A stretch of DNA of 64,000 nt from Heligmosomoides polygyrus polygyrus (taxonomy: Eukaryota > Nematoda > Chromadorea > Rhabditida > Heligmosomidae). Positions 1 to 10,513 of this stretch are shown here, piece by piece; the first letter of the stretch is position 1, and every line of letters starts with the position of its first letter. Position numbers and translations under genes: made by a program. The notes beneath the pieces were generated by a model. That model saw only the letters and a list, made by a program, of their open reading frames with translations. It did no database searches and was not told where the DNA came from. Where the stretch lies: positions 87,603,960 through 87,667,959 of the forward strand of contig OX377206.1 of the NCBI GenBank assembly GCA_947396885.1, given 5' to 3'.

Positions 1-132
1 AATAAAGAAACGATACGAACTGCTTCTTAAGTACTGTCTGAATGTAATCAAATTCGTGTCTCAAAGCCTCTAATTTAGGGGGTAGTGTGCTTGTAGCGGA
101 ACCGAAATAAAAACAGACTTTTAGGTGAGCAG

Positions 133-355
133 TATGAATACCCAAGTGATGCAACTGGCGAAGCAAGATGAGTATAGATCCTTTATTCCGGCTAACGTTT
201 CGGCGTCATCGCCTTCTTTGGGGAATCAAACTTGGGTAATTGGCTTAATTACCCACGTTTAAGGCTCTGAAGAAGGCGGTGACGCCTAAACGTCAGCCGG
301 AATAAAGAATCTACACTAATATCTTGGTTGGTCAGCTGCATCACTTGGGTATTCA
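133..355. repeat. Hairpin element, possible Penelope-like/hammerhead remnant
   Basis: The two halves are imperfect inverted copies. Both outer ends carry GAATACCCAAGTGATGC or its complement, and both inner parts carry a block ending GCCGGAATAAAG. Read outward, the combined arms suggest an ancestral CTGAAGA, a short GGCG/CGCC hairpin, then GAAACG. Each arm has lost part of it: the left arm reads CCAAAGA, the right arm has TAAA for GAAA. CUGANGA plus hairpin plus GAAA is the core of hammerhead ribozymes, which are known from Penelope-like retroelements. No reverse transcriptase is seen nearby. The inverted duplication is certain; the ribozyme reading is speculative. Confidence 0.5.
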
Positions 356-551
356 TACAGATCAATACCATGCCAAGATTCAATGACAGTCGAACATGGA
401 ATATTTCGGGCAAGTACGTGACACTAACAATGTATTCCGCTAAGAAATTAATAACACTTAAACAGGAAAAAATAAACAAAAAATTCGATTCGAGTTCGAG
501 TTTCGTGACTTCTGAAGTTTGGGAATGACTAGCTAAGAGGCGGCTCATTAC

Positions 552-725
552 CATATTACGGCGATGACGTCCTAAGATGACCATTGGTCCAACCACTGCG
601 GTATTGGGACGCAACGCTCTGAAGTTCAAAAAGTCCTCCGATTCAAAATCGCTCAGCACGTAAACCGTGTCGCCTCCGCAATCGTCCGCCCTAGACGCCT
701 TTCTTACGGTGCACCCATATTTCTC
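552..725 (-). CDS. Internal exon of an unidentified protein, possibly BRCT domain
   Basis: On the minus strand a TGTATTTTCAG acceptor ends at 726 and a GTAATG donor starts at 551. The 174 bases between them are 58 open codons in phase 0, beginning EKYGCTVRK and ending GRHRRNM. The middle has a hydrophobic strand pattern (DTVYVLSDF) and a later NTAVVGPMVIL. A buried strand followed by xxVVGPxWI is typical of BRCT phosphopeptide-binding domains in repair proteins, but the usual Trp is Met here. Partner exons were not identified; downstream exons would lie off the left edge and upstream exons beyond the repeats to the right. The splice-bounded exon is well supported; the BRCT label is weak. Confidence 0.5.
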
Positions 726-1034
726 CTGAAAATACAGCAATCACCACAGTTCACAATAAGACATATATTCACAATTAGGAATATTGAAGGAATGGAAGGC
801 GCAATATTGAGAATCTCGTCATCTACAGCTCACAACGTTTTCATTTTTTGTCTTTTTATCCAAGTTCAAAGTTTTTCTGATAGCCCTATCAGCCACAGAT
901 CTATAGTCGTTCCAACGATGCCGACACTGATAAGGGCATCTCCTTCGGCAAAAGTTGTAGTGTGCTGTCATTTAGTTTCAATCTACAAAAAACATTTCAG
1001 CGAAATGGACAGTTAACAGTAAAATTTTAACAAG

Positions 1035-1290
1035 CGTCCACTTTAACGGGTGTGGTAGCGCAGTCGAAGCAGACGCTGGTTGTCGCGTGCATCCTGAATC
1101 GACATTTTTGGTTCGCGTCTCCGCTCAGACCGATCTATCCTTCCATCCCTCCGAGATACATTAATTGGTAGAAGACTTGTTTGGAAACAATAAAGCTCCA
1201 AGTTATGACTACACCTAGCCACTGCAAGTCATGGTAAAGGCCAAATACGCATTTAAAATGCCTCCGCGAGGTATTGACTAACGCTGTCCT
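1035..1290 (+). repeat. SINE family B, diverged copy
   Basis: It starts with a tRNA-like head (GTGTGGTAGCGCAGTCG, then a degraded B box near TTTTTGGTTCGCG). It continues with the family body (TTCCATCCCTCC, CCACTGCAAGTCATGG, AAATACGCATTTAA) and ends in the ATCCTTTGACCCTT tail typical of the group. It is clearly older than the copies at 5.9 and 26.9 kb. Confidence 0.7.
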
Positions 1291-1539
1291 CTATCCTTTG
1301 ACCCTTATCGTAAGGGAACGTCGAAAGTCAATCGCGAACGAAACCAAATTGGTCACCAAAAGGCGATGCCTTACTAATGAGTCGGTGAGGGTTTATAGAT
1401 GGAGCCTTAAGGGTGTAAACCAACAAAGCTATTCAAGACTTTCCTTCTATATACGAACACAGCTAATTTCAACACCTAATGTATATATGAGCCCGCTGGT
1501 TTAATCCCCAACAACTATGTACTCTTGAATGCAAATCAG

Positions 1540-1692
1540 TTTCTTTAAGCCTCAATTGGCTGGTATCGAGGCTGTAAGCTGTCACAATGATGTTTTGTTG
1601 CGATCAAAACTGCTAGCGCCAGGCGGGACTCGAACGCGCACCTCTCTCTGACCCGGAGGGAATGCTCTACGCCTTTACACCACCGGCGCCGT
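1540..1692 (-). repeat. SINE family A, tRNA-derived
   Basis: Read on the minus strand it has a tRNA-like head with GGTGGTGTAAAGGCG as A-box region and GTTCGAGTCCCGCC as B box, closing in CTGGCGC. It then runs through AGTTTTGATCGCAACA into a tail with TTAAAGAAA. The same head-plus-tail unit recurs at 26.4, 26.7, 40.9, 45.3 and 49.9 kb, so this is a dispersed element rather than a tRNA gene. Confidence 0.75.
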
Positions 1693-2164
1693 TTGATCGA
1701 ACGCATGTACTCTTGAATAAGTGAGAATTCTCAGGAAGAAATTCGATAATTTAAAAATGAATACGGATTCCAGACAAAATATAAGAAAAACATAACCAAT
1801 CGCTTAAATATACCCCAATTTGAACCACTGCTGACGATTTAATATGCAGTCAATACTAAGAATAAACACTATTAGATGGAGCTTAGGAAGTTGAAATTTC
1901 CACTGAAGCGTTAACACTGGCTAGAAACAAAGTACACTTTTCGATTATCTTTCGATGAGGAAGGAAATGAAAAACAAACAGTTGTTAAAATCATTAAAGT
2001 TGAAACGTGAGTAATTATTTAAAAAAAACAATGAGTGATAACCATTTTAGTACGAACGCCTACCTCTAAAATTCGGACCACCGCGTCGTTTTCGTAATTT
2101 ATAAGACAAATCTCTTTCACCGGCTTGCACGATTGCATGTTCTGAACGAAATATTCAGTGTCAG

Positions 2165-2321
2165 AAATCGCTCAGAGAAATGGAGCACGACGAACATAGC
2201 TTCAAAACGCCGAACAAAGCATTAACTTCAGTCGTAGAGCTTGAATTCTCGAAACTCGCGGTAGCGCAGACGGTATCAATGGAGCACCGAGACAACTCGT
2301 ACACCTCCAAAAACGTCGCAG
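2165..2321 (+). CDS. Candidate exon, unknown protein
   Basis: A TTCAGTGTCAG acceptor is followed by about 52 open codons (starting KSLREMEHDEHSFK) and a CGCAG|GTTGAG donor. Composition is charged and protein-like. The minus strand is also open across the same bases, so strand is not secure, and no neighbouring exon was found. Noted for completeness at low confidence. Confidence 0.25.
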
Positions 2322-2417
2322 GTTGAGAGAACCACGAGCTGAGGGCAGTCACCGTTCTTGGCGAACACGCACCAGTTATTTCAGTTGTTTAAGCTAGTAT
2401 TTCCTAGATATTGTGAG

Positions 2418-2490
2418 CATGTTGGCGCAGTTGGAGAAAGCACGGGCTATTGCACATACCCGGGTCGAGTTACATGGTTCGAATCCCTCT
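2418..2490 (+). repeat. tRNA-like head fragment
   Basis: TTGGCGCAGTTGGAGAAAGC resembles an A-box arm and GGTTCGAATCCC is a good B box. The 3' side is cut off by insertion of the MITE starting at 2493, so acceptor pairing cannot be judged. Either a tRNA pseudogene or a SINE head. Confidence 0.4.
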
Positions 2491-2492
2491 CA

Positions 2493-3390
2493 GGGCCTGT
2501 TCATACTTCGCGACAGCAGCGACAAGAGCGACGAGAGCGTAGCGCGCGTGGCGTGCGCGGCGTGCGCAGCGCGCGGAAGTATGAACAGGCGACAAGAGCG
2601 ACAAGAGCGACAAGAGCGACAAAAGCGACAAGAGCGACTGGGACGACGGACGTAGTGTGGTGTACGCAATTGCACAAATAGGGTCGGGGGGGGGGGGTCA
2701 CCTCCTAAAAAGTGTCAACAACACAAAAACAAGAAGGCAAAACACACTGATATTAAAGAAAAGGTACAAACAATGCTATAGCTCTGTTCTGTGCTCTCCT
2801 CCGCTGACGCGGAGGAGAGCCCAGATTTGGGCAGGGGAAGGAACTCCAGGGTGTGACTCGAGTGACGCGCCTGTGTTAAAATTGCCTACATCCTGGAGTT
2901 CCCTCCCTTGCCCAATTCGGAAGCAGATAAAACACGAATACGTAATCGAAACAAGGAAATAAAACTGCATCTACATGCGCTGTATGTAGTTACTCGTCGC
3001 GGCCGGCCATCGTGACCCCCCCCCCGCCCTATTTGCGCCCTGGCACTCAAAAGAAACACTCCTTAAAAGCACTCCTTACCTTTGTATGAAAAACGGCACA
3101 ACAGAAATCGTTTCCTTCCAGCACTAGTGCGCCTTCCAGCAGTAGTGCGGTGGAATTACGTACACCACACTCCATTCGTCGCCCCAGTCGCTCCAGTCGC
3201 TCCCGGCGCCGGCGCGAAGTATGAACAGGCGACAAGGGCGACAAGAGCGACAAGAGCGACAAGAGCGACTGGAGCGACGGCTCCGGCGCTCGAGTATGAA
3301 CACTTTTCGGCGGCGCGCGCTCGGTTTTAATCGATATGCATGTTTTGCACGGGCGACGAGTCGCTCTTGTCGCGAAGTATGAACAGGCCC
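2493..3390. mobile_element. Composite MITE, GGGCCTGTTCATAC ends, TCA target duplication
   Basis: Ends are GGGCCTGTTCATACTTCGCG and its complement, flanked by TCA at 2490-2492 and 3391-3393. The interior is rich in GCGACAAGA repeats, which create spurious Arg/Ala/Thr open frames. Further internal copies of the end motif (near 2592 and 3220) and the element at 2672-3039 show nested insertion. A 3-bp target duplication is typical of the PIF/Harbinger superfamily; relatives are at 35169 and 36423. Confidence 0.75.
2672..3039. mobile_element. MITE nested in the composite, GCGCAAATAGGG ends with G/C runs
   Basis: Left end GCACAAATAGGG leads into a G run and GTCACC; right end has GTGACC, a C run and CCCTATTTGCGCC. 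Inside, 2775-2975 holds a second repeat with a CTCTCCTCCGC/GCGGAGGAGAG hairpin that recurs at 12885-13085. The same end motif bounds the elements at 14854 and 36750. Confidence 0.7.
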
Positions 3391-3593
3391 TCAGGCCAAC
3401 CAGCTGTTGCAAGCAGTGATGTCCATTTAACGGTTAACAATTTTAACAAATCAACAATTTTTTTCCATTAAAGCCTGTTTTAACTACTTCACGTAGGTTT
3501 TCAGGTACTGAACAGAATTTAAGGCATTTTCTATGGTAATGTTACTGTCGTCGTCTACGACCTCTTCCGCACCTTGTAAGGCGCCGCTCCCTC

Positions 3594-3735
3594 TGTTAGG
3601 GGCGGCTGCTGGGCTGTTTGGCACGGTGGACGGCACTCTCTCAAGCTACGTGGTGAGCACCGGTTGGGCTCCACCACTCACTCTCTTCCTCTGATAATAA
3701 ATCTGGACCACCGTCGCACGTTTATCTTTGTAACA
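3594..3735 (+). repeat. Possible short LTR of the BEL/Pao remnant
   Basis: The segment begins TGTTAG and ends TGTAACA, the inverted TGTT...AACA ends usual for BEL/Pao LTRs, and carries an AATAAA near 3694. It lies about 280 bases before the gag reading frame. No second LTR copy or clear primer-binding site was found, so boundaries are a guess. Confidence 0.25.
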
Positions 3736-4013
3736 AGGGCTACCATACCCACGTCTTCCCGCACCCATCCTGGTCATCTGGTGCAAGTCCTAATAAGCCA
3801 AATTCTCCCGTGTCAAGGCGTACCAACCTTGGGACCTGGAGCGAAGACAGCTCTTTCTAGACAGAGCAAATATCAAAGTCTTTTCTAAGACTGAGAATCT
3901 TAATCGATTCGTCCCATACCAACGGACACTTACTCCCGTACCAAGTACCTGGAGTCATTTTCTGCTGAATTTTCGCAGAAATAAGCATTTTCACCTCGGA
4001 GGTCTCGCAAAAA

Positions 4014-4800
4014 ATGGCGCTGCACTTCCAAAGAACACCTCATCAACTGCGCAACGACGCTAAAGAATTTGTCTCCAGATACACGGAGTACACAAAAAAG
4101 GTAGACTATCCTACCGTAGACAAGGATAGCTACGAACAGTGCAAAACAGCTACTGCGCTCCTACAGAATGGAGTAAATCAAATCAAGGAAGGAAGAGAGA
4201 GGCTTGAAATCCTCTACAATAATATTAGAGCAGTATATGAAAACTGCAAAAATAAGTCCGATAAAAAGGATGTTATGCTAGAAATGGAACAAATAGAGAG
4301 TGAGTCAGAACTACACAAAGAGATCGCCAGTGCAGACGATCTAATCTTCAAGCTGACAACACGGCTTGAGGAAACCAAATGCGTGAGGGATACAATGAGT
4401 GTAAAATTGGGTTACATTTCTCAGAGATCTCTAATCCTGCAGAGCGCACCTTCCAATGGCTCTAATGATCGAGTAGCCGAAGAAGATCCCCCCATATAAT
4501 ACAAATCAAATGGAGCCTGTTCCAAGCGATCTATCGCAATCAGCTTCAAGCACAGCTGTCATCGAGCAAATTGAAAGTGATGCACGGCAATTTCGTTCCA
4601 TAAAGCCACCTCAGGCGACATTGCCCAAGTTTCATGGTAACGCCGAGGACTCTCCAGAATACTGGGCCGTCTTCGAGACCCTCGTTCACAAGAGCAGGGA
4701 CCTCGATGTTATGGAGAAGATTCTGCTTCTCAAGGAAAGTCTTAAAGGCAGTGCTCAGGACTCTGTAAAAGGGATTCAACTTTACAACCTTTCGTGCTCT
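4014..4800 (+). pseudogene. BEL/Pao-type retrotransposon gag, frameshifted and truncated
   Basis: A first frame of 161 codons (ATG 4014, stop 4497-4499) is coiled-coil-like, rich in Glu, Lys and Gln. It is followed in another frame from 4510 by a segment with LPKFHGNAEDSPEYWAVFET and later LLLKESLKGSAQ. LPKFxG...W..F...F..LVH...L..VEKf..LkesLkG is the signature of the gag region (DUF1759) of BEL/Pao elements. The offset between the two frames indicates a frameshift in what was one gag. Homology fades near 4800, and at 4918 the fold-back element begins, so protease, reverse transcriptase and integrase are missing. Gag would have packaged element RNA. This copy is dead. Confidence 0.65.
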
Positions 4801-5088
4801 GCCTTCATTGATATCACCGCTGTCCTCCCGATTAGAGAACCACCGGAAAACCTTTCATTTTACCGAAACATATCATGTCAAGTTAATGTCGTTCTGTTGT
4901 GTTCACTTTTTACCTGACAAGGAGAGCCTCTGGAGCGACGGTGAGCTTTTGCGATGGAATTTTTAGAGGATGTAAGGCCCCGTATGGTGAGTCCAAAACC
5001 ATAGTTACTTTTTTCGGAATGCTCTTCTGTGGTCGAAAAAAACCGTATGGGCGCGTGAGCGCGAAGTTCATGGCGCTCTACTGCCACT

Positions 5089-5165
5089 ATGGTCTGTTGG
5101 CGTAGTGGTAGCGAGGTCGCCTCTTGGGCGCGCCGGGCGGGTTTGATGATGGTCCGACTGCTGCA
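5089..5165 (+). repeat. SINE family D tRNA-like unit
   Basis: GTTGGCGTAGTGGTAGCGAG resembles an A-box arm, followed by a degraded B box (GGTTTGATGATGGTCC). The inverted partner at 7395-7475 keeps a better B box (GGTTCGGTCCCCGG). Both are carried in the arms of the fold-back. Confidence 0.55.
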
Positions 5166-5744
5166 GACAGGGACGGCTAGTGACGTCATGCGCGCGCGGT
5201 TGTCGCGTCTGGCTGTTGGGCGCGCTAGAGCGCGAAAAGTGTGTGCCACCGGCTGGCATGTGTACCTCCTGACCGTCCCCCCTGTTGTCCGCGTTCTTCC
5301 GACTGACGCAGAAGAAAGAAAGCAGTTGGATGAGACACGTTCGATGCATTCCGGTGGAGGGGAGAAGTGCGAGCGTTTTGAACAGGGTGAGGACGGAATG
5401 AGACTGAAAGTGCTTCAAGTGAGCGAGCTCAAATGGAAAAAGAGGAAAACGCATCTTGTGAGGGAAATTCAAAACGAGAATACGGATGGATATTATCTAG
5501 AAGCTTCAGAAGTAGGTGCGCGCTATGGAAGTTGATGGGTGGGGGTCACCTTATAAAAATCGTCACTAACACAAAAAAAGGAAACGAGACACACTGATAA
5601 TAAGGAAAACAAAAAAAACAATGCTATAGCTCTGTTCTCAGAATTGAGCAAGGGAAGGGACTCCGCCATGTGAGCCGACTAACTCACCCACATTAAATTG
5701 CCTACAATTTATTGGCCTTCCTGGAGTGGGATTCATCAACGACT

Positions 5745-5872
5745 TACAGCAACTTATCAGAGAAAATTACAGCCGAAATCCCTGATAGCGCCGCTTATTG
5801 CTCACCATATCGCTTGATAAGGCGCCCTATCAGGGATTTCGGCTGTAATTTTCTCTGATAAGTTGCTGTAAG
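5745..5872. mobile_element. Near-perfect hairpin MITE
   Basis: Arms of about 50 bases (AACTTATCAGAGAAAATTAC and CCGAAATCCCTGATAG with their complements) flank a short loop. A decayed relative is at 39075-39245 with the same CACCATATCGCTTGATAAG loop. The outer context (GATTCATCAACGACTTAC on the left, GATGAATCCGGCCCC about 300 bases to the right) suggests a larger MITE split by the SINE at 5873. Confidence 0.75.
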
Positions 5873-6168
5873 GGGCGCGTGGAGCGCAGGCGGAGGAGGC
5901 GCCGGCTGTCGCCTGCACCCGATACCAGGTTCCTGGTTCCGATTTCCCGCCCAGGCCAACCAAGACTTCCATCCCTCCGGGGTCGGTGATTTGGTACCAG
6001 TCTTGTCTGGGAAATATAAAGCACTGACTTGAACATCGGCTGGCCACCGCAAGTCATTGTTTGGCCAAATACGCATTTAACACGACATCCCGTAGAAGTA
6101 GAATGCGTGGCGCATCCCAAAGAGGATTGAATAACGCCATCCTTTATCCTTTTATCCTTTAAGTTGCT
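5873..6168 (+). repeat. SINE family B, full-length copy
   Basis: tRNA-like head: GGGCGCGTGGAGCGCAGG for the A-box side and GGTTCCTGGTTCCGATTTCC for a degraded B-box side. The body contains CTTCCATCCCTCCGGGG, GGCTGGCCACCGCAAGTC and CGTAGAAGTAGAATGCG, and the tail is made of ATCCTTT repeats. It inserted next to the hairpin MITE. It is very similar to 26874-27170, so the family was recently active. Confidence 0.8.
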
Positions 6169-7394
6169 GTAAGCCGCTGATGAATCCGGCCCCTGGAGCC
6201 CCGTCCCTTGCCCAACACGGAAGCAGATAAAACGTGAATCTTTAATCGAAAAGAGGAGATAGGACTGCATTTACATCCGCTGTATGCTGTACTCAGCACG
6301 CGTGCATGCCGCGGTATGCTATAGTGACCTCCTCCAACTACCATAGCGCCACAAGTACTTGCAAGCATCTATGGGAGAGGCGATACGATGGAGTATAAAT
6401 TGGAGTAATTCATATTCTCTGAATTGATAATGGATTATCTCATTGTTTCCACAACCCTTTTAACCTGGGTTTGAAAAAAATGACGGATTCGAATTATACG
6501 AATTGGTGCCAGACCCAATGTCTCTAGTGGAGAGCAATCCTATGAGAGAGACAATGTGTGTGATGAAGTAGGGAACCGCTAATGCTTACGGCGTCTTTTT
6601 CACAGATTCTTCATCGTGCTACAACCGTTCGGCGCTGCTGTTGGCGAGCATTGCTGCTCTACTGCATTGTCTGGCGCGAAAGGAAAGCTACAAATATTAC
6701 CAGACACTATAATGAACCTTTACAGACGTTTGGAAGACGGTTTCCGAAATTCTCTACACACTTTCCGGTAAATGACACAATAATCTGTATCCTTCCTTTT
6801 AATTTTACTCTCGTGCTCGTCACTAGGTCGTTATCGCTCTCCAGCTCGCTTGTCGTAGACTAAGTATCACGCCACTCGTAAGTGTTCAAAAACGTTGGAA
6901 TATTTCTCCAATGTACAATGTTAGACGAAGCACCCCACTGCTTTCCTTCTCTTGCACCAGTATAGCAGACGGTGCACACTTTCGCGCTCTAGCGCCAAGA
7001 CGCGGCGACCGCGCGCGCATGACGTCACTAGCCGTCCCTGTCGGCAGCAGTTGGACCTTTGATGGTTCGGTCCCCGGTTCCACCGATGTTTTTGCACACG
7101 TCGGATCGTTATTATTATGGGCTTGCGTGATCACAGGGGCCAATTTGAGTTACCTCTCAATGGATCGTATTTGCACTGTATCATTCCATTGGATCGCTAA
7201 CATAAAATTTTTTCTTGCTCTCATGAAGTAACTGTGTTTATTGCTGACAATGATAATCAACAATTATGATATAGAACTATGAAACATTTAAAACATAATC
7301 GCTTACCACACCAGCAGCATCTTACAAACGCGTCTTAAATTGACTCATGTGACCACGCAAGTCCATAATAATAACGATCCGATGTGTGCAAAAA

Positions 7395-7475
7395 CGTTGG
7401 CGACACCGGGGACCGAACCATCAAACCCGCCCGGCGCGCCCAAGAGGCGACCTCGCTACCACTACGCCAACCAAT
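7395..7475 (-). repeat. SINE family D tRNA-like unit, inverted partner
   Basis: Reverse-strand counterpart of 5089-5165 with A-box-like GGCGTAGTGGTAGCGAGG and B box GGTTCGGTCCCC. Downstream on the minus strand it shares GCACACATCGGATCG and the following ATTATTATGG with sequence near 7100. Confidence 0.55.
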
Positions 7476-8569
7476 CACATCGGGTTGGACGCCATGAACT
7501 TCGCGCTCACGCGTCCACACTTTTTTTCAACCACAGAAGAGCATTCCGAAAAAAGTAACTATTATAGAGGGTGATAGAGGCGGTTAGGACTTAGTGTCCC
7601 AGAAGAGGTGGTTCAGTGGCTTTTTGAGGAAGAGAAATAGCACAGAGCAACTGGTATACTACGTTTATTACCGCAGGCAATACGACAAGTGGCACGAGAG
7701 ATATATAGGAGAGCGGTAGCCTAGCAGCGGCTATAGTGAGGGGGAGAAGGTAGAAGGGGAAGGAGCACGGGGAGAGGAGCAAGGAGCCGAGTTGGGGCTC
7801 TCGTGAGCAGAGCAGGAGCACTCTATCTACAGTCAGGTCGCCTCCGCAACCTGTAACGGGCGGGGCGATAAGGGGCACGCGTTAGGATCGTCGACGACGA
7901 CGATAACTATGGTTTTGGACTCCCCGCACGGGACCCTACATCCTGTAAAAATTGCATCGCAAAAGCTCATCGCCACTCTGGAGGCTCTCCTTGTTAGATA
8001 TTCCCTTCATCACGGTTATTGTAACCTATTCGTTTCCGTGGACGATCACAATCACTTAACTCCCACCCAGATCGGTTAAATCCGAGGGAAAATCGATAAT
8101 ATCGATCGATAATCAATCAACAACGATTGCACATTGGACGAAGGCTTCCTGTTTATGATCATCAATTGCTCAGCTTTTATGTTCCATCTCTTTTTATCCT
8201 TATCCTTATCACCATTTCTTCGTTTCTTCGCTCTACATCGGCGGTTTCCTCCGCCTCCGCTAGCGACCAAGTTGCTCACCTTCCTGAAACAAATGTCCCT
8301 ACCTACCGTAGCCTTTCAATACTAATAAAGCTTTATTCGGTTTATGGGATTGCGTGGTAGAGTCCCAGGACACGGTCCAAATAGTACGCCCTGAACCATA
8401 GGGGTTTCGATTACCCGACCCTAACCATGTGTGAGAAAGAAAAGATTGTCAGCGTTCCTTGCTTTTGGCGAAATGTGTAGTGACGTCTTGTCTCGTTTCT
8501 ATTTTAGGCTCCAGTTTAAGACCTTGTTCTCATCACTGTCCGTGCTTTCTATACCTTTGTCCTTTTCGA

Positions 8570-8780
8570 ATTTCGAATAGTCGAATTTCGAATATTCGAA
8601 TATTCGACTATTCGAAGAAAGTCCAATATTCGAATTATTCGTTTACTCGAATATTCGAGAAAGTCCAATATTCGAATTATTCGTTTATTCGAATATTCGA
8701 GAAAGTCCAATTTTCGAATTATTCGTTTATTTGAATATTCGAAGCCTTCGAATTTCGAATAATCGAATATCGAATATTTT
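8570..8780. repeat. TTCGAA palindromic array, left subterminal
   Basis: Short units built from TTCGAATATTCGA and AGAAAGTCCAATATTCGAAT are repeated about four times with a period near 59 bases. The matching right array is at 12410-12580 in inverted orientation. Such subterminal palindromes often serve as transposase binding sites; here that is inference. Confidence 0.7.
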
Positions 8781-8907
8781 TTTTATCAATCTCTTAACAA
8801 GTTAATGGCATTCCTCTTCGAAAACCAGGGAATTGTGACCTTTTGATAAGAACGATGTTTTGTTTCGCGCGTCATTCAAAGTGGCCGAATTGTGTGTATG
8901 CAATCTG

Positions 8908-10513
8908 ACAAGGGAAGGGCCTGGAGCGCATGTCTGAAAGGGGAGAGCGAGTCATATAGGGAGAATCCCCATCCCTCAATTAGTGTAAGAATGGGTTTAT
9001 TTTTGACAATTCGTTAAACAGAAGGTGTAGGGAGTCTGCTACAATAGAATTCGTGGGTATTGTACGCCCGGCAAGTGGCTCGGAGCGCAGTGGATAGAGA
9101 CGTTGTTTCATGGGTGGGAGGTCGGGGGTTCGATTCTCCTGCTCTGCTGCGTTTCTGCATTTCATATGTTTGGTTAAGAGTTGAACGATTCTGACATCTA
9201 TACCATTTTCAGATTTTTTTCGCCTAATTTTCCAGTTGTACGCCGAGAAGAAATTTCTTGCCACTTGTTTATTACTGACCGGTTTTTTAACCACAAGGCA
9301 ATGAGAAAGCTACTCAACGATGTATAAACGTTCAACACCAGTGATGCACAGGCCCAAAGTGCATGAAACAGAAGCACTGGTCACAATCGGACAGCGTATA
9401 AAAGTTACAGGCTCCTCACATGTATACCAGCGTCACCACCTTCAATGTCATTATAACAAATCCGTTCTCCTTCAGCTACTCGCAGCTTCGGCATTTATTT
9501 TAAGGATGTTGTCCCGGTTTTGAAGGTCAAAAGCAGGATCGTGCACAATGACGTGGGAGTGAAATCATTCCACCCGAAAACGTTATCATATCACCACTGC
9601 TTACTTGCCTCTCCACGTCTATCAGTTCATCTTGCTTTCGTCTTCCACCACATCCAGCTGTTCGTCTTCGTCAACTTCAAGTTGACGTGCTTCGAAGTCC
9701 TTGAGTATGCTGACCATCCATTCGGTCAGCTTGATTTCTTCCCTCGAAAGGTGTGCCACACTTCAGCGTAAGCAGGTGGATCACCACTCCAGCATCGGCG
9801 GACATTGTTGGTGTTAGGTTTTAGGAAACCTCTAACGGACCTCTGATTTCCAGTTGACAGGCAAAGATGAGGGAAAGAATGTATCGATGGCGTTAACGTC
9901 AGTTTGCGGGATCCACGGGCCTCGTTTCCTCATTGGAACTACTTGTGACGTCACGTCATGGTCTTTGAAAATACGAGCAGGATGGTTTTTCCCGAGGTCA
10001 TCGGTCCATCTAGGGAAACAAACTGTGAGGAGCCTGTAGCCTTTATACACCGTCCGTATTGTGACCAGTGCTTCTTCTTCATGCACGTTGTGCCTGTGTA
10101 TCACTGATGTTGAACGTTTATACATCATTATGTTGAATACCACTACATGCAGCTGGAAAAATTAGTAGAAAACCTCTGAAATGGTATAAACGTCAGAATC
10201 CGTCAAATCTCAACAGTCAGTTGAAATGCAAAATTGCAGCAGCGCAGGAGAATTGGTACCCTCGATCTCCCTCGCATGAAGCAACGTCTCTATCCACTGC
10301 GCTGCGACCCGCTTGCGGCAGAGGCATCGCGGGCATACAAGACAGCCGAACTTATGAGGCGCCGATTACATGTTAACTACAACGACCCCGTACTCCTTGG
10401 GTTTAGCGACTTGGAAAAAAATAAACACATTTTTATACTAATTGAGGGGTGGGGATTCTCCCTATATGACTCGCTCTTCCCGTTCAGACATACGCTTCAG
10501 ACACTTACCTTGT
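8908..10513. mobile_element. 1.6-kb fold-back carrying SINE family C heads in both arms
   Basis: Left arm ACAAGGGAAGGGCCTGGAG to about 9430 pairs with the right arm ending near 10513. Shared blocks include AGGGAGAATCCCC, the tRNA-like unit (9075-9165 plus strand, 10230-10330 minus strand; GCGCAGTGGATAGAGACG, GGGTTCGATTCTCC) and ATAAACGTTCAACA. The roughly 600-base centre has no recognised coding sequence. Ends related to this one (GTTCAGACCTACGC with G/C flanks) occur at 20570-20630 and 62440-62580. Confidence 0.7.

Larger units (their letters stand above)
4918..7995. mobile_element. 3.1-kb fold-back element with long inverted arms
   Basis: About 250 bases at the left (ACAAGGAGAGCCTC inward through CTTTTGCGATGG and the tRNA-like unit at 5089) are repeated inverted at 7395-7995, ending GGCTCTCCTTGT. 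Between the arms lie a hairpin MITE (5745-5872), a SINE (5873-6168), a broken repeat unit shared with 2.8 and 12.9 kb, and a third partial tRNA-like unit near 7055. No transposase frame is visible and no clear target duplication was found. Open frames inside are artefacts of repeats. Confidence 0.65.

Noticed and set aside
249..740. One continuous 163-codon minus-strand gene
   Set aside because: Only 725-552 is exon-like with splice signals; the rest reads through an intron and the hairpin repeat.
2358..2681. Open frames rich in ATRATRATKATRAT or RQERQERQ
   Set aside because: They are translations of the GCGACAAGA repeat inside a MITE, open in several frames and both strands.
7591..7878. 95-codon minus-strand hydrophobic protein
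   Set aside because: It lies in the interior of the fold-back element, has a proline/leucine bias from C/T-rich sequence and no conserved motif.
8570..8780. CRISPR-like spacing of repeats
   Set aside because: The units are AT-rich TTCGAA palindromes without constant repeats and unique spacers, in a eukaryotic genome and at transposon ends.
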